Source: a virus
Virus record (IMG/VR): IMGVR_UViG_3300049489_000089
Location: 1 to 29,295 of that record
Strand: one strand, 5' to 3'
DNA length: 29,295 nucleotides
Each line of letters starts with the position of its first letter. The first letter of the stretch is position 1. Shown piece after piece: positions 15,101 through 23,653 of the stretch. The notes below the pieces were generated by a model, which searched no databases, was not told where the DNA came from, and saw only the letters and a program-made list of their open reading frames with translations. The position numbers and the translations under genes are program-made.

Positions 15101-18100
15101 CCCCCGTTATCCATCGCAGCAGTTTCTTTGACTTGCTCAGCCTTGGCTTTAATACCAATATCGTCTGGATCGTTATTGCGATTGGCTTCTTCCACGATGC
15201 GGTCAAACATGACACCGCCTTGGCGAGCCTCGGGAGGCACTGCCTTGGAGTTGACTTCGAAAGTCTCTTGGCTGTCGTTGTATTCCAAGATGTCTTCAAG
15301 CTTGTTGAACTTGAGGTCTGCAAACTCCTTTTTCATCTTCTTGAAGGAGTTCTCGAAAGCATTGAATATCTTGTACTGACGAAGTTCCTTGAAGTCCTTG
15401 ACGTTTGCAGCAAACTCGTTCTTGAGGTACTTGGCAAAGGCAAGGGCTTCCATGTCGTCGGTAGAGAAGTTACGGGTATCCTTTTCAGACATACCGTCAA
15501 CCGTCTTGTACCAATCTTCAATGAACTTCCTGTTCTTGTTCAAGGCTTCAATGGTCTTTTCCGGAAGGAAAGAACGCATGTCCTTGTACCAGTTGACCAG
15601 ACCTTCTTCATTCAACTTACCCGGCTTGTCGATATTGAAAGCCGTGTGAAGCGAAGTCATAAGCTGATTGAAGGTAGCCTTTGGGAGTTCCTTGCCCGCA
15701 AGAAGCATGTTGAAGTTATCCTTGAACACCTTCGCAAGGTTAGGATGAACTTTCTGGAAGGCAGTCTCGATGATCTGCAACATCTTGACCCGCTGGATAA
15801 CAGCATCCTGCAGCTTCTTGGTTGCCTTGACAATTCGAGGCTTCTCGGGAATCTTGACGTTGGCCGACATTTCGGCAAAGGTCTTGAACATCTGGTTCAA
15901 GGCTGGACCTAAGTCCGGATTGGCTTTCAGGATGTCAGCATTGCGCTCTTGGGCAATCTTGTACAGCTCTGAACGCAAAGCATCCAAAGCCTGTCCCGCA
16001 ACACTATCCGGATCAGCTTCAGACCAAAGCTGCTTGGCTGTCTTGCCCTTTGGCTGGTTCTTTACGGGCTTGAATGAACTGTCGGACATCTCTTCAAGCT
16101 TCGGTTCATTCACAGATTTCTTGCGTGAATAGACGTACTTGCGTGCAATTTCACGAAGTTCTTCCGTGGATTTAGTCCCGGTCTTCAAAAGGTCTTGGAT
16201 CAACGGAGTCTTCATGATGCCGTCTACAACCTGCGCTTTGGTAAGCTTAGGGGTAGCTTTGGTTCCCGGCATGTTTGCAGCCTTGGTAAGAACCGTAGCA
16301 ATTTCTTTCGGTTTGTATTCCAGTAACCCTCGGATGTTTGGGTCACGACGCATACCCGCATACGGACCAAAGGGCTCTCCATCGACAGGAGGCTCTTCAA
16401 TGAACCTAGGCGGCTTAGTGTCATCAAACGCACGAATAGGCGGATCACCGGGACGTGTACGTATTTTTTTGTAAAGACTAGGACTAACAATATCGTGATT
16501 AAACACAATAAATTGACCGTCTGTTAAATTATTCGTGTAAGGCGCTCTCTGTTTGTTGAATTGTTTGGAGTCATAAAATCCTTCCGCAACATCAATAGCG
16601 TCAATACCTAGTCTTTTTAACTTATCCTTTAGTGTAGACATTCTTGCTTGTTCGGCTTTGGTGCCGTGCGCGTTCCAATTAACATCATCCATCATTTTAT
16701 GAACAGCGTCTTTTAAACGTGGTTTGCTAACAGGACCTACCAATCGATCATCTACACGACCTTTAGAGTCTACAAAAAAATCTGCTTCTCCCGGTGTTCC
16801 CTTTTTAATAATTTCTTCGTAAAGAGTAAATGGTTTAGTAACCTCGTCCGTGTAGCCCAGCATTTTGGCAAGTTTTTGAGCATCTTCAAAAGTGGAAATT
16901 TTGAAAATTCTAGCACTTGATTTCAAATATGATTTCAAAACTGTTTCATATTCAGCAGCACGTCGATCTCCTGCTGTTTCTCGGTCTAACCAAAATGAGT
17001 TAGGGTCTTTGGTGAAGTATGAACTGAAGTCGCCAAAATCACTATAGGCGTAGTGACGTTCTCCGGCCTCCGGGTCAAACTTGCCAGACTTTTTAATGCT
17101 ATCTGCATTTTTCTTGCTAGTGCCGTGATAAATATGAATAGGGCGCTCACCATCAAAAACGTGAGCCACATCTTCCACAGGTACACCCTCTTGTGCTGCG
17201 TATTGTTTCTTTTCGGCTTCATCCCTACGACGCTTCATAAGAGCCTCTGCAAGCTTCTTGCGAGGGTTCTGGGAAAGCATCTGGTTGGCATTCTTGATGT
17301 TGTTGCGTATACGCTCTTCGGCTACTGGGCGACGGTACAGGGAGCCATACTGGTTGACTTCTTCAATGACATTCTTGTCTACGAAGTTCTCAAACTGGTC
17401 AAAGACCTGCTTCCTGATCTGTTCCGGGTACTTAGCTCCATTCTTTTCAAGATCACGTTGGACATTCATCTTGTACAGCTTGCGAATGATGTCGTCCGAG
17501 AACCCCTTGACCACAAGGTCGTTGTAACCGAACTGGTCAGCCAGTGCAGCAGCCTTGGTAAGGATTTCTTCAGTGCTTGAGTGCTTCTGAGGAAGAGCAT
17601 CTTGGTCTTGGTAAAGAACACCATTCTTGGTGCGCTTCAGGGCATCTTCACGAGAACGGACAAACTTGGCCTTGCGGGCGGCGTCAATGAGGTCTTGGTC
17701 CGTCCAAGCCTTCGGAGACTCCTTACCCATCATCTGCCGCCAATGGTTATCAAAAGCCGTCAGGCCATCCGTGTCGTTGCCGTTAGGGTCCTTGTATTTG
17801 ATGTTTGCAAGGTAGTCCGCCGCTTCCACTCGATTGTTAATACCCATAGTATCTGTAGGGTTTCTAAAGATCAAGTTCTCTGGCTTGGGCAACGCAAGGG
17901 GTTCTGGTCCTGATTCGTCGGTTCCGTAGATAATCGGTCCCGTATCTGCTTCCATTCCCTTTGCCGCTTCGGATACAGGGGTAGATTCCCTGCGCTCAGG
18001 GGCAGTAGGCCCCGATGGAGGAGCCTTCTTTGGAGGTGCTTGGTATTTATAGCCCTTGTAGACGCCAAAGGGAACGCCTACAAGGGTGCCTCTTACAACC

Positions 18101-19158
18101 GAGTCCAAGTACTCCAACTTGGCGTTGTCATCCAACATGGGCATGTCAGCGTTAAGCCGTGACAGCCCTGAAGCCCCAAGAGAAGCAAACGCATTCGTTC
18201 CAGTTACATCTGCAAGGTTACCTAAAACTTTACGGCTCATTGACGAGCCAAGGCCCACACCCCACTTTTCAAGGGTCTTGAGCACGGGACCAGCATAAAG
18301 GATAGAGTCGATGGGAAGGGACTGGAACCCGGCTGCAGCAGTACCTAGTACCCCGGCCTTGACCCAATCAATGTTGTCCCGAGGGTTCTCAACCCCAGCC
18401 AGCTTCATTTGCTCCACCTGACGGTCAGCAAACTGGGCAATGGTAATGGGAGCAGTGATGCCTGTAGCCCCTAGGAAGGTCCCTAGGCGGGCTGCACCTT
18501 GCCCTGCGGCATACCTACCAGCGGCACCACCAACGCCGCCTACGGCCAAGTATGGGGCTGCTGCGCCCATGGTTTGAAGGGCATAGTCGTAAAGCTTCCC
18601 TTCGTCCCAAGCAGCAGTGACATCCGGGACCATAAACTGGCCGTAATTCTTGTTATATTCCTCTTTAAGGGAGTCTGCGTACTGGTGCCATTCTTCTCCC
18701 AAGTCCTCCAGACCTACCCCGGAAAGAGAATGGGCAAGGATGGACGAAGCAGCCGCAGGGAGGTTGTAAAGAGCCTCCCCTTTGGTTGCCCCCCAAACTC
18801 CGGGGGAATTGTGGTCCCAGATGGCCTCCAAGACCTCTTCAGGGGACTTGTTGGCGTCAATGTTGTACCGCTTGCCGTCCCCTGCAAACTCGTAGATCAT
18901 CTTGCTCGGGTCGGATTTAAGGGGTTCGATGGGCTTAAGAATCTGGTCCGGGGAGTCTACTCCAAAGAAACGCTTGGAGAAAGCGGGAGCCAAATCTTCT
19001 TCTTCGGAGGCAGTAACATTAGGATTAGCAGCAGATGGCATTCCCTTGAGGACTTCTTGAAGAGGATCAACCGTTGCGGGGCGGGCTGGAAACGTAGATG
19101 AAAGTACGTCGTTAACAACCCCTTGTGCAAAGGGACTCAAATCAGTAGGAGATGCCAT
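12133..19158 (-). CDS. Giant polyvalent-type internal virion protein (2341 aa) with ADP-ribosyltransferase-like domain
   Basis: Probably packaged in the virion and injected with the DNA. The N-terminal third includes an Ala/Gly-rich hydrophobic stretch (about residues 190-245), as seen in ejection proteins. Residues about 670-895 look like an ADP-ribosyltransferase of the H-Y-E/Q group: IYHGTS (His678), SSYFTKDP (Tyr714) and GQFIVFNHDIVSP (Gln882). The middle is long, helical and charged, with a GGGGRDGKD linker. The C-terminal part has a membrane-suited segment (AGVIAGLYTTAAYVSLAGVAG, about 2050) and the GFNFFWTMGYRPSSALLQ region typical of large polyvalent phage proteins. AAGGAA lies about ten bases before the ATG. 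G+C is markedly lower in the ART-like part. Polyvalent assignment is good; the domain's activity is inferred. Confidence 0.8.
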   Translation of the reverse strand: MASPTDLSPFAQGVVNDVLSSTFPARPATVDPLQEVLKGMPSAANPNVTASEEEDLAPAFSKRFFGVDSPDQILKPIEPLKSDPSKMIYEFAGDGKRYNIDANKSPEEVLEAIWDHNSPGVWGATKGEALYNLPAAASSILAHSLSGVGLEDLGEEWHQYADSLKEEYNKNYGQFMVPDVTAAWDEGKLYDYALQTMGAAAPYLAVGGVGGAAGRYAAGQGAARLGTFLGATGITAPITIAQFADRQVEQMKLAGVENPRDNIDWVKAGVLGTAAAGFQSLPIDSILYAGPVLKTLEKWGVGLGSSMSRKVLGNLADVTGTNAFASLGASGLSRLNADMPMLDDNAKLEYLDSVVRGTLVGVPFGVYKGYKYQAPPKKAPPSGPTAPERRESTPVSEAAKGMEADTGPIIYGTDESGPEPLALPKPENLIFRNPTDTMGINNRVEAADYLANIKYKDPNGNDTDGLTAFDNHWRQMMGKESPKAWTDQDLIDAARKAKFVRSREDALKRTKNGVLYQDQDALPQKHSSTEEILTKAAALADQFGYNDLVVKGFSDDIIRKLYKMNVQRDLEKNGAKYPEQIRKQVFDQFENFVDKNVIEEVNQYGSLYRRPVAEERIRNNIKNANQMLSQNPRKKLAEALMKRRRDEAEKKQYAAQEGVPVEDVAHVFDGERPIHIYHGTSKKNADSIKKSGKFDPEAGERHYAYSDFGDFSSYFTKDPNSFWLDRETAGDRRAAEYETVLKSYLKSSARIFKISTFEDAQKLAKMLGYTDEVTKPFTLYEEIIKKGTPGEADFFVDSKGRVDDRLVGPVSKPRLKDAVHKMMDDVNWNAHGTKAEQARMSTLKDKLKRLGIDAIDVAEGFYDSKQFNKQRAPYTNNLTDGQFIVFNHDIVSPSLYKKIRTRPGDPPIRAFDDTKPPRFIEEPPVDGEPFGPYAGMRRDPNIRGLLEYKPKEIATVLTKAANMPGTKATPKLTKAQVVDGIMKTPLIQDLLKTGTKSTEELREIARKYVYSRKKSVNEPKLEEMSDSSFKPVKNQPKGKTAKQLWSEADPDSVAGQALDALRSELYKIAQERNADILKANPDLGPALNQMFKTFAEMSANVKIPEKPRIVKATKKLQDAVIQRVKMLQIIETAFQKVHPNLAKVFKDNFNMLLAGKELPKATFNQLMTSLHTAFNIDKPGKLNEEGLVNWYKDMRSFLPEKTIEALNKNRKFIEDWYKTVDGMSEKDTRNFSTDDMEALAFAKYLKNEFAANVKDFKELRQYKIFNAFENSFKKMKKEFADLKFNKLEDILEYNDSQETFEVNSKAVPPEARQGGVMFDRIVEEANRNNDPDDIGIKAKAEQVKETAAMDNGGTPPPRFTNPPKTGGGGRDGKDPFLSAEKNQLGEMIGKLSFIFSIPKLARQYPLMGKAHNIFVKQKDIAAQVDDEFTTRFRNIFENIANKDWDKVHKAHDILDHFRNTKQDLVMDSLDRVILKDENGNEIVLDDDASQMLKYLNDYYKVGPREDLKVTRSLLNNYKKEYNLDENSSLEQLKDVITNLSDRIDGNPLPEFRNKYLRDKGVLEAFHSEISAINNILDPKKAYVPHMRLGNYVIWVKDKKTGDLKHMEVIDNTDNVFGFKMKSLPDDKFVQSKIDKMGLRNKYNPKDYEITHGQLTHNDAAKFIQRGMLSMELIQSLLATGLEGNIKLANKLATGVDDPVQFLKDLSNEAGSTKSHIMKYILAQGRGKYMLPENEPLVDGYNKNWDKVMDAYKNSWKNSIARKAVSLDMSQYQKDVLRSTGIDPRLKDIANNYIDYMNDPSSDFGYLRGFNFFWTMGYRPSSALLQLVTLPTQSMANLIGYTKNPLSSLKYMSQAMKDYASFVERRSPEGRKAHFYRTRENEDFQFFNDHPAYFRHSMVEDAIAREIETDFTEHMGKTAQTVEAGVRGIVNNAGIFISAAENFTRKTTFMAYRRMFDESPEITRKALKDLEKEYDWQYFWENNKDKMRVEQALAMYNMRLVHAEFGKIGRGELQRGLPGSVFFPFMTYPQQMLELLFDQISGRKGQAGVIAGLYTTAAYVSLAGVAGIPAYELWKTLYEEYEKKVNGRAVDLNMQMTEAGIPQWLRKGTLSTLTGVDVADRMAQDVIAQSLLIGLMKDELKFGDIGGVPGRALTDAMGALTDPNRSWWDKAQSVVPSTAKDAMKAVQTVVDPESAYKTKSGKILKDPDEITAFDTSAKALGFTTLEQTEAREKLFYQQRANQEFNLWKSRLAESVATAEFYMHQGTINDDPEKYKYGRELRNQMTKELREFAKANDIKLDSKFWRGFRTSVQERLWQKKHPGKIKKPTAQERRYPITLGEKE
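16450..17150 (-). other. ADP-ribosyltransferase-like domain region of the giant protein, low G+C island
   Basis: Within the 2341-residue gene, this segment encodes about residues 670-900. The candidate NAD-binding triad is His678 (IYHGTS), Tyr714 (YFTKDP) and Gln882 (DGQFIVF). Hand-counted G+C is 182 of 480 bases (38%) for 16501-16980, against 32 of 60 in each of three flanking samples (15901-15960, 15961-16020, 17281-17340). The frame is unbroken through both edges. The boundaries given are approximate. Confidence 0.7.
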
Positions 19159-19177
19159 AGTTGCTTATTCCTTTCCG

Positions 19178-22100
19178 TTATAAGGATGTGCCCGGGTCCT
19201 GAACAGGGGTGATCGGCCAACCTTCTTGTTGTAAATATTCAACTTCCTCAGGAAGCAAACTTGATGGGTCATCTACGGCTTTCTTGATAAGTCCTTCAAG
19301 GATAGCCCTTTTGCTTCCTGCAGCACCTTTCAAGTCAATCATGTCAAGAGCATTCTTAAGTTTCAATTCCTGAAGGTCCTGACGATACCCGGCTTGCGCC
19401 TGAGCCAAGGCCAGCTTGTTGGACGGGTCCATGGCGTCCATCTGGGCTTGCTTGTATCGGATATCGAGAATTTCCTTGAGTTTATCAGATTTTTCTTTCT
19501 GATCCCGGAATTGTTCGATTTCACGATCCTTTAAAGAGGCAAGCCCCGCTTCACCAAGGGCTTCGCCAAAACTGCCCTTTGAGGCAAGAAGGGACAGACC
19601 AAGCTTCAGCAGGGGTTCGTTGACGTCGCTGAACAACCCAAAGACCTTGCCCTTTTCTGGCTTCTTGTACGCAAGATACTCTTCAAGCATCTTGTTGTAC
19701 TCATTCTCCAAGGGACTTCCATCGCCTGAAGGACCTCCAGAGGAGCCTCCCGGAGCACCCGGAGCACCCGGAACGCCACCACCACCGGGGACTTCTTCGC
19801 CCTGCTGCTCTCCGGTCGGATAACCGATCTTGTCACCCATTTCCTTGTAGAAAGCGTCTACGGGGTCTTCATTAGGTCCCCACTCTCCGAGAGCATCCAT
19901 GTAAAGGTTCGGATTGGGCTTGTAGTCCCAGCCCTTTTCGTCAATAGGAAGAACAATCTTCTGGTCAGTCGGACGCTTACCGCTTGTGGAAGGTGTTGCC
20001 CAACCACCCGTGATGTCGTGCATGAAGTCATCCATCCAACCACCAATCTTAGGGTCTCTTGCACGTTCAATCGCTTTTTCAAAGATGCCCGGTTCGCGAG
20101 TCTTCCAATCCGCCGGGTTTTCAGGCATACGTAGAATGTTAGGACCACGCTTCGGCTTTTCCGGAATGGTTACATTCGGGTTAGTAACTACATTGACCTT
20201 GTTTGGAGTCAAGTTAGCCCTGTTGCCTTTCGGAATGGACTTGTACAGATCAATCTCGTCGGCTGTAACCTCCGGAGGAGCAGGCATGAACTTCTCCCAA
20301 TCTTCCAAAGGAAGGACAAGAGAGTCGTCACCATACTGCCTACGGAAGACTTCATCCCAATCTTCAAGAGGTGCACGATAAAGGGGTTCGTCAGTTGAAC
20401 CGCCTTTGGCGAACTTCTTGACATAACCGCCACCGGAGAAGCCCATACCACCTTTGGTATAAGAGTCACCAATGATCTTGATCGGATTAAAGGTCGTAGT
20501 ACCACCGTCAATGGTTTCACCGCCACGAGAAGGATCGTTCAAAGGAATGTCCTCGGGGGTAAGTTCATCAAGGGTCTTCCCTTTGTACTTCTCCCGAAGA
20601 TTATTGTAAGCCTTCTCCTTCATTGCGCGATACTGTGCAAACGTAAGATTCGGGTTTTTATCGTATGACCAAGGGTTTCCTTTACGAGTAGCCGCAGATT
20701 TTAACCCAGCCTTGTACAAAACGTCCTTCATGGGAGTGTCTTTGTACTTCTCATCGTAGAGCAAAGGAATGGCACTAGGCGCACCATTGTACCCAAGATG
20801 ATGTGCAAGATACAAATTCAACTCTGTAATTGGTACATTTGCTTTTTTCAAGTTGTTATAAGACTGCGGCAGGTAATCAGTTTTGTAGACGTAATCTACT
20901 GCTTCCTGACTAGGGAGAACGCTGGCAAGACGTTCATCACCGCTTTCGTACTTTTTAATCTCGCTACGAACAACAGGGTTGATATTCAGCTTTTTTCGTA
21001 TCTCTGGATCAATCCTTGATACAGCTTCGTTCCAAGTTTTTGGAGTGAATTGATACTGAGAAAAAGCCTGTGTATCTGGGTTCGTGGAGAGCAGTTTGTT
21101 CTTAATACGATTATCCTGCTCGTTAGCCTTCGTACCTTCAAGGAAAAGGTCTTCGTTGACATTATCCCACATACGCGAATTAGAGTAAGTACGCGGTACT
21201 ACTGGCGTAGACGACATACCCTGCTTTTCAACGTTAGGGTCCATTGGAAGTGAATCAATCACAGCTTGTGGTGATTCAAAGCGCGGGGTTTGAGCGGCGC
21301 TAGCGCGACCTTGGTTACGAGCTTGCGCTTTCGTAATGGTACCTTCGCCAAAGCTTTCGGCTGCTACGTCAGCAAGAACGTCATCACGACCAAGGTTCTC
21401 GAAGTCAGGCTTGAAAGTACCGTGATTTGAGTTCATCCCATAGTAAATAGCGGCCAAAGGGTCGATACCCTCCGCAGGTACTCGCGCTTGGGATTTCTTG
21501 CGTCCTTTGAAGCTGCTGCCGCCTTCTACGAAATTGCCTTCCTGAAATTTCTTTACCGCACCACCTTCGCGGTACTTGAAATTAGCGCGAGTATTTTCAT
21601 TGTCGTACTTGCTTGGTCGTCCCGGACCATTCAGTCGTTTCTTATCAAGCTCTTCTTTCGGTGAAGGATTGAAATACTCCATTACCGGATTGGGATTACG
21701 CTTGGTGAATTCAGGAAACGGATTACGCTGGTCTAGTGCTTCGACTGCGCGCAAGTGGTTCATGACGGCACGCACTTCACGTTCGTCAATGGGGCCTGCA
21801 AGGTTTCCATCAGCACCGACATCCAAAGGTCCCATTTCGGGCTGCGGTTCTTTGAGCATGTCAGCAATCATTGCATCCAAAGGATTGGCTGATTTCTTCG
21901 GAGCAGTGCTAAGACGCTTTTCAATCTCATCGTTCTTGGACAGAAGAGGACGCTTTTTAACATAATCCTTTTGCTTGGCAATTGTCTTGAGCAAATCCAA
22001 GTCAGCCTGAAGATACGACAAATCCCCCAACTCTTCTCCATAACGCGGATAGTCATTGCGAATGTGGCTCTGGAGACCACGATAAGGTTTCTTCTTTGGT

Positions 22101-23641
22101 GCTGCATCGAGACCAAGAAGCGCAAGCCAGTTTGAGTCATCTTCCTCAGGAACATTCAATTCCCAACCTTCTTGGGGACCTACGTGACCACCGCCCGCAA
22201 AGTTTACATTGGCAGGACCACCGGGACCGGGAATACCCGGGTTCAACGGAGTCACATTGACATTTGGAGCTTGTGGTGTAAAAGTCTGTGTACGCGGGCG
22301 CAGGAAGTTCGGGTTCATCTGATTAAACGAATCCAGCGGAGAACGTCCCGGTGCAGCCTGACCAACTTGGTTCAAGCGCATGTTCTGGATAAACGAATCC
22401 CAGTTAAAAGGTTGTTTCTGAACTACAGGCAGCAGCTCCGCTTCTTGCTCTTGCGGGTTTTGGTTCTTTTTTCCTTTTGTAAACCAAGTTGCCAACGGAC
22501 CAAACTTCGGTTCCATTTTATAACCCGAAGCTAACATACCGCCAATGAATCGTTTATTCTCGGGCTCTACGCTGTCCATCCAATCTTGATAATCAGAATA
22601 CGCAGCAAGAGGGTCTTCCCCAGCAGCAATGGAAAGCCCTGCTTTAATCATTCCGCCGTCAGCGTACTTCTTTACAAGACCACCTTTGGCAATCTTATTT
22701 ACTGGCGCATCAGGACGATACGTAGTTTGCTGACCAACAGATTGTGCACCTGCGGCCAAACTTGCAGCAGCAGCCGGGTTGCCACTCATGATGCCTGCAG
22801 CGGCAAGACCGATACCAGCAAGGGTCTTGATCGGAGAGTCAGTCTGGGTTGTCTCAGTAGTGCTGTTCTTGGTGAAAAGATCGCGAGGATACTGAGCTGC
22901 AATGGTACTAAGGAACGACGCCTTGTTGATGTCGTCCTGATCTTCTCGCATGAATTCGGAGTAACCAAAGTCCAAAAGGGCCTGATCCCGGGTACGCCCC
23001 GTAAGCCCCGTAGACATAAGGTTCTGGATGTCCTGTGTGTTATAAGCCTGACCTTGGCGGGCTACGTTAAGAGCATCAGAGATATTGCCACGCTGGAGGT
23101 CCTTGGACTTGAACCAGTTGCCCATGCCCTTGTCAAAGGCATCGGAGTACGTAGAACTGGATACGTCACGGGCTGACTTCAACAGTTCAGCCAGATTGGC
23201 TCCTTCAAGGACACCGTGACGCAGACCACCAAAAGCCCCCGACATAGCTGCCGTAGAGCCAATCTTGGTCATGTTGGTGTCAGAGGTCTCGCGAAGTCGA
23301 TCAAGCGAATTCCCAAGTACGTAATTAACGTAAGGGTTAATAAATTGGTCTAGTTCAGGTTGTGTAGGCGCACCGTTGGAAGCAAGGTTGTTAGCTGTGG
23401 CTTGTCCCGCCATGTCAACAAGAGGCTGGTACATCCCGGCATTCATTGCTGCTGCCTGTGTACCTGCCTGCTCGTTTGCACTCAGTTCGGCAATGCGCGG
23501 AGCTTGATATTGAGTAAAGCCCTGCGAACCAGCCGAAGCGGCTTTGTCAAGCGACATATTCAGGAAGTTCTGAAAGTTCTGAGGGACCTTCGTGCTCTGT
23601 GTAGTAGAAGATTTTGTTTTAGAACTGAATAATCCGCTCAT
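19178..23641 (-). CDS. Large virion/ejection protein (1487 aa) with lytic-transglycosylase-like domain
   Basis: N-terminal residues 1-260 (TAAMSGAFGGLRHGVLEG within) match a common podovirus internal or tail protein start. A motif of the kind GGxVKK(F/Y)AxGG recurs at scattered sites: AKGGLVKKYADGGMIK (about 315), REGGAVKKFQEG and SGGGYVKKFAKGGS. Residues about 835-1010 look like a lytic transglycosylase: Glu835 in FLEGTKANEQD, YQFTPKTW (863-870) and LNLYLAHHLGYNGA (about 945), suggesting local wall digestion during DNA ejection. A Gly/Pro collagen-like linker lies near 1280-1305, and the C-terminus is coiled-coil. AAGGAG lies six bases before the ATG. It shares an operon with the polyvalent protein. 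The LT-like segment is lower in G+C (about 40% in 20821-21060) than 21361-21420 (50%). Confidence 0.8.
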   Translation of the reverse strand: MSGLFSSKTKSSTTQSTKVPQNFQNFLNMSLDKAASAGSQGFTQYQAPRIAELSANEQAGTQAAAMNAGMYQPLVDMAGQATANNLASNGAPTQPELDQFINPYVNYVLGNSLDRLRETSDTNMTKIGSTAAMSGAFGGLRHGVLEGANLAELLKSARDVSSSTYSDAFDKGMGNWFKSKDLQRGNISDALNVARQGQAYNTQDIQNLMSTGLTGRTRDQALLDFGYSEFMREDQDDINKASFLSTIAAQYPRDLFTKNSTTETTQTDSPIKTLAGIGLAAAGIMSGNPAAAASLAAGAQSVGQQTTYRPDAPVNKIAKGGLVKKYADGGMIKAGLSIAAGEDPLAAYSDYQDWMDSVEPENKRFIGGMLASGYKMEPKFGPLATWFTKGKKNQNPQEQEAELLPVVQKQPFNWDSFIQNMRLNQVGQAAPGRSPLDSFNQMNPNFLRPRTQTFTPQAPNVNVTPLNPGIPGPGGPANVNFAGGGHVGPQEGWELNVPEEDDSNWLALLGLDAAPKKKPYRGLQSHIRNDYPRYGEELGDLSYLQADLDLLKTIAKQKDYVKKRPLLSKNDEIEKRLSTAPKKSANPLDAMIADMLKEPQPEMGPLDVGADGNLAGPIDEREVRAVMNHLRAVEALDQRNPFPEFTKRNPNPVMEYFNPSPKEELDKKRLNGPGRPSKYDNENTRANFKYREGGAVKKFQEGNFVEGGSSFKGRKKSQARVPAEGIDPLAAIYYGMNSNHGTFKPDFENLGRDDVLADVAAESFGEGTITKAQARNQGRASAAQTPRFESPQAVIDSLPMDPNVEKQGMSSTPVVPRTYSNSRMWDNVNEDLFLEGTKANEQDNRIKNKLLSTNPDTQAFSQYQFTPKTWNEAVSRIDPEIRKKLNINPVVRSEIKKYESGDERLASVLPSQEAVDYVYKTDYLPQSYNNLKKANVPITELNLYLAHHLGYNGAPSAIPLLYDEKYKDTPMKDVLYKAGLKSAATRKGNPWSYDKNPNLTFAQYRAMKEKAYNNLREKYKGKTLDELTPEDIPLNDPSRGGETIDGGTTTFNPIKIIGDSYTKGGMGFSGGGYVKKFAKGGSTDEPLYRAPLEDWDEVFRRQYGDDSLVLPLEDWEKFMPAPPEVTADEIDLYKSIPKGNRANLTPNKVNVVTNPNVTIPEKPKRGPNILRMPENPADWKTREPGIFEKAIERARDPKIGGWMDDFMHDITGGWATPSTSGKRPTDQKIVLPIDEKGWDYKPNPNLYMDALGEWGPNEDPVDAFYKEMGDKIGYPTGEQQGEEVPGGGGVPGAPGAPGGSSGGPSGDGSPLENEYNKMLEEYLAYKKPEKGKVFGLFSDVNEPLLKLGLSLLASKGSFGEALGEAGLASLKDREIEQFRDQKEKSDKLKEILDIRYKQAQMDAMDPSNKLALAQAQAGYRQDLQELKLKNALDMIDLKGAAGSKRAILEGLIKKAVDDPSSLLPEEVEYLQQEGWPITPVQDPGTSL
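20614..21139 (-). other. Lytic-transglycosylase-like domain within the 1487-aa protein
   Basis: Covers about residues 835-1010. The candidate general acid is Glu835, with QYQFTPKTW and AHHLGYNGA as the matching core motifs of virion-associated transglycosylases. The usual Ser-Ala-x-Gly between the Glu and the QFTP motif is degenerate here (NPDTQAFSQ), so substrate binding may differ. Boundaries are approximate. Confidence 0.65.
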
Positions 23642-23653
23642 CTAAGCTCCTTT

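Noticed and set aside
15133-15912. Open frame of 259 codons on the plus strand inside the giant polyvalent gene
   Set aside because: It is opposite the well-supported minus-strand frame, has no domain pattern and no convincing ribosome site.
18499-19101. Open frame of 200 codons on the plus strand opposite the start of the polyvalent gene
   Set aside because: Same reasoning: it mirrors a real minus-strand gene and shows no family motif.
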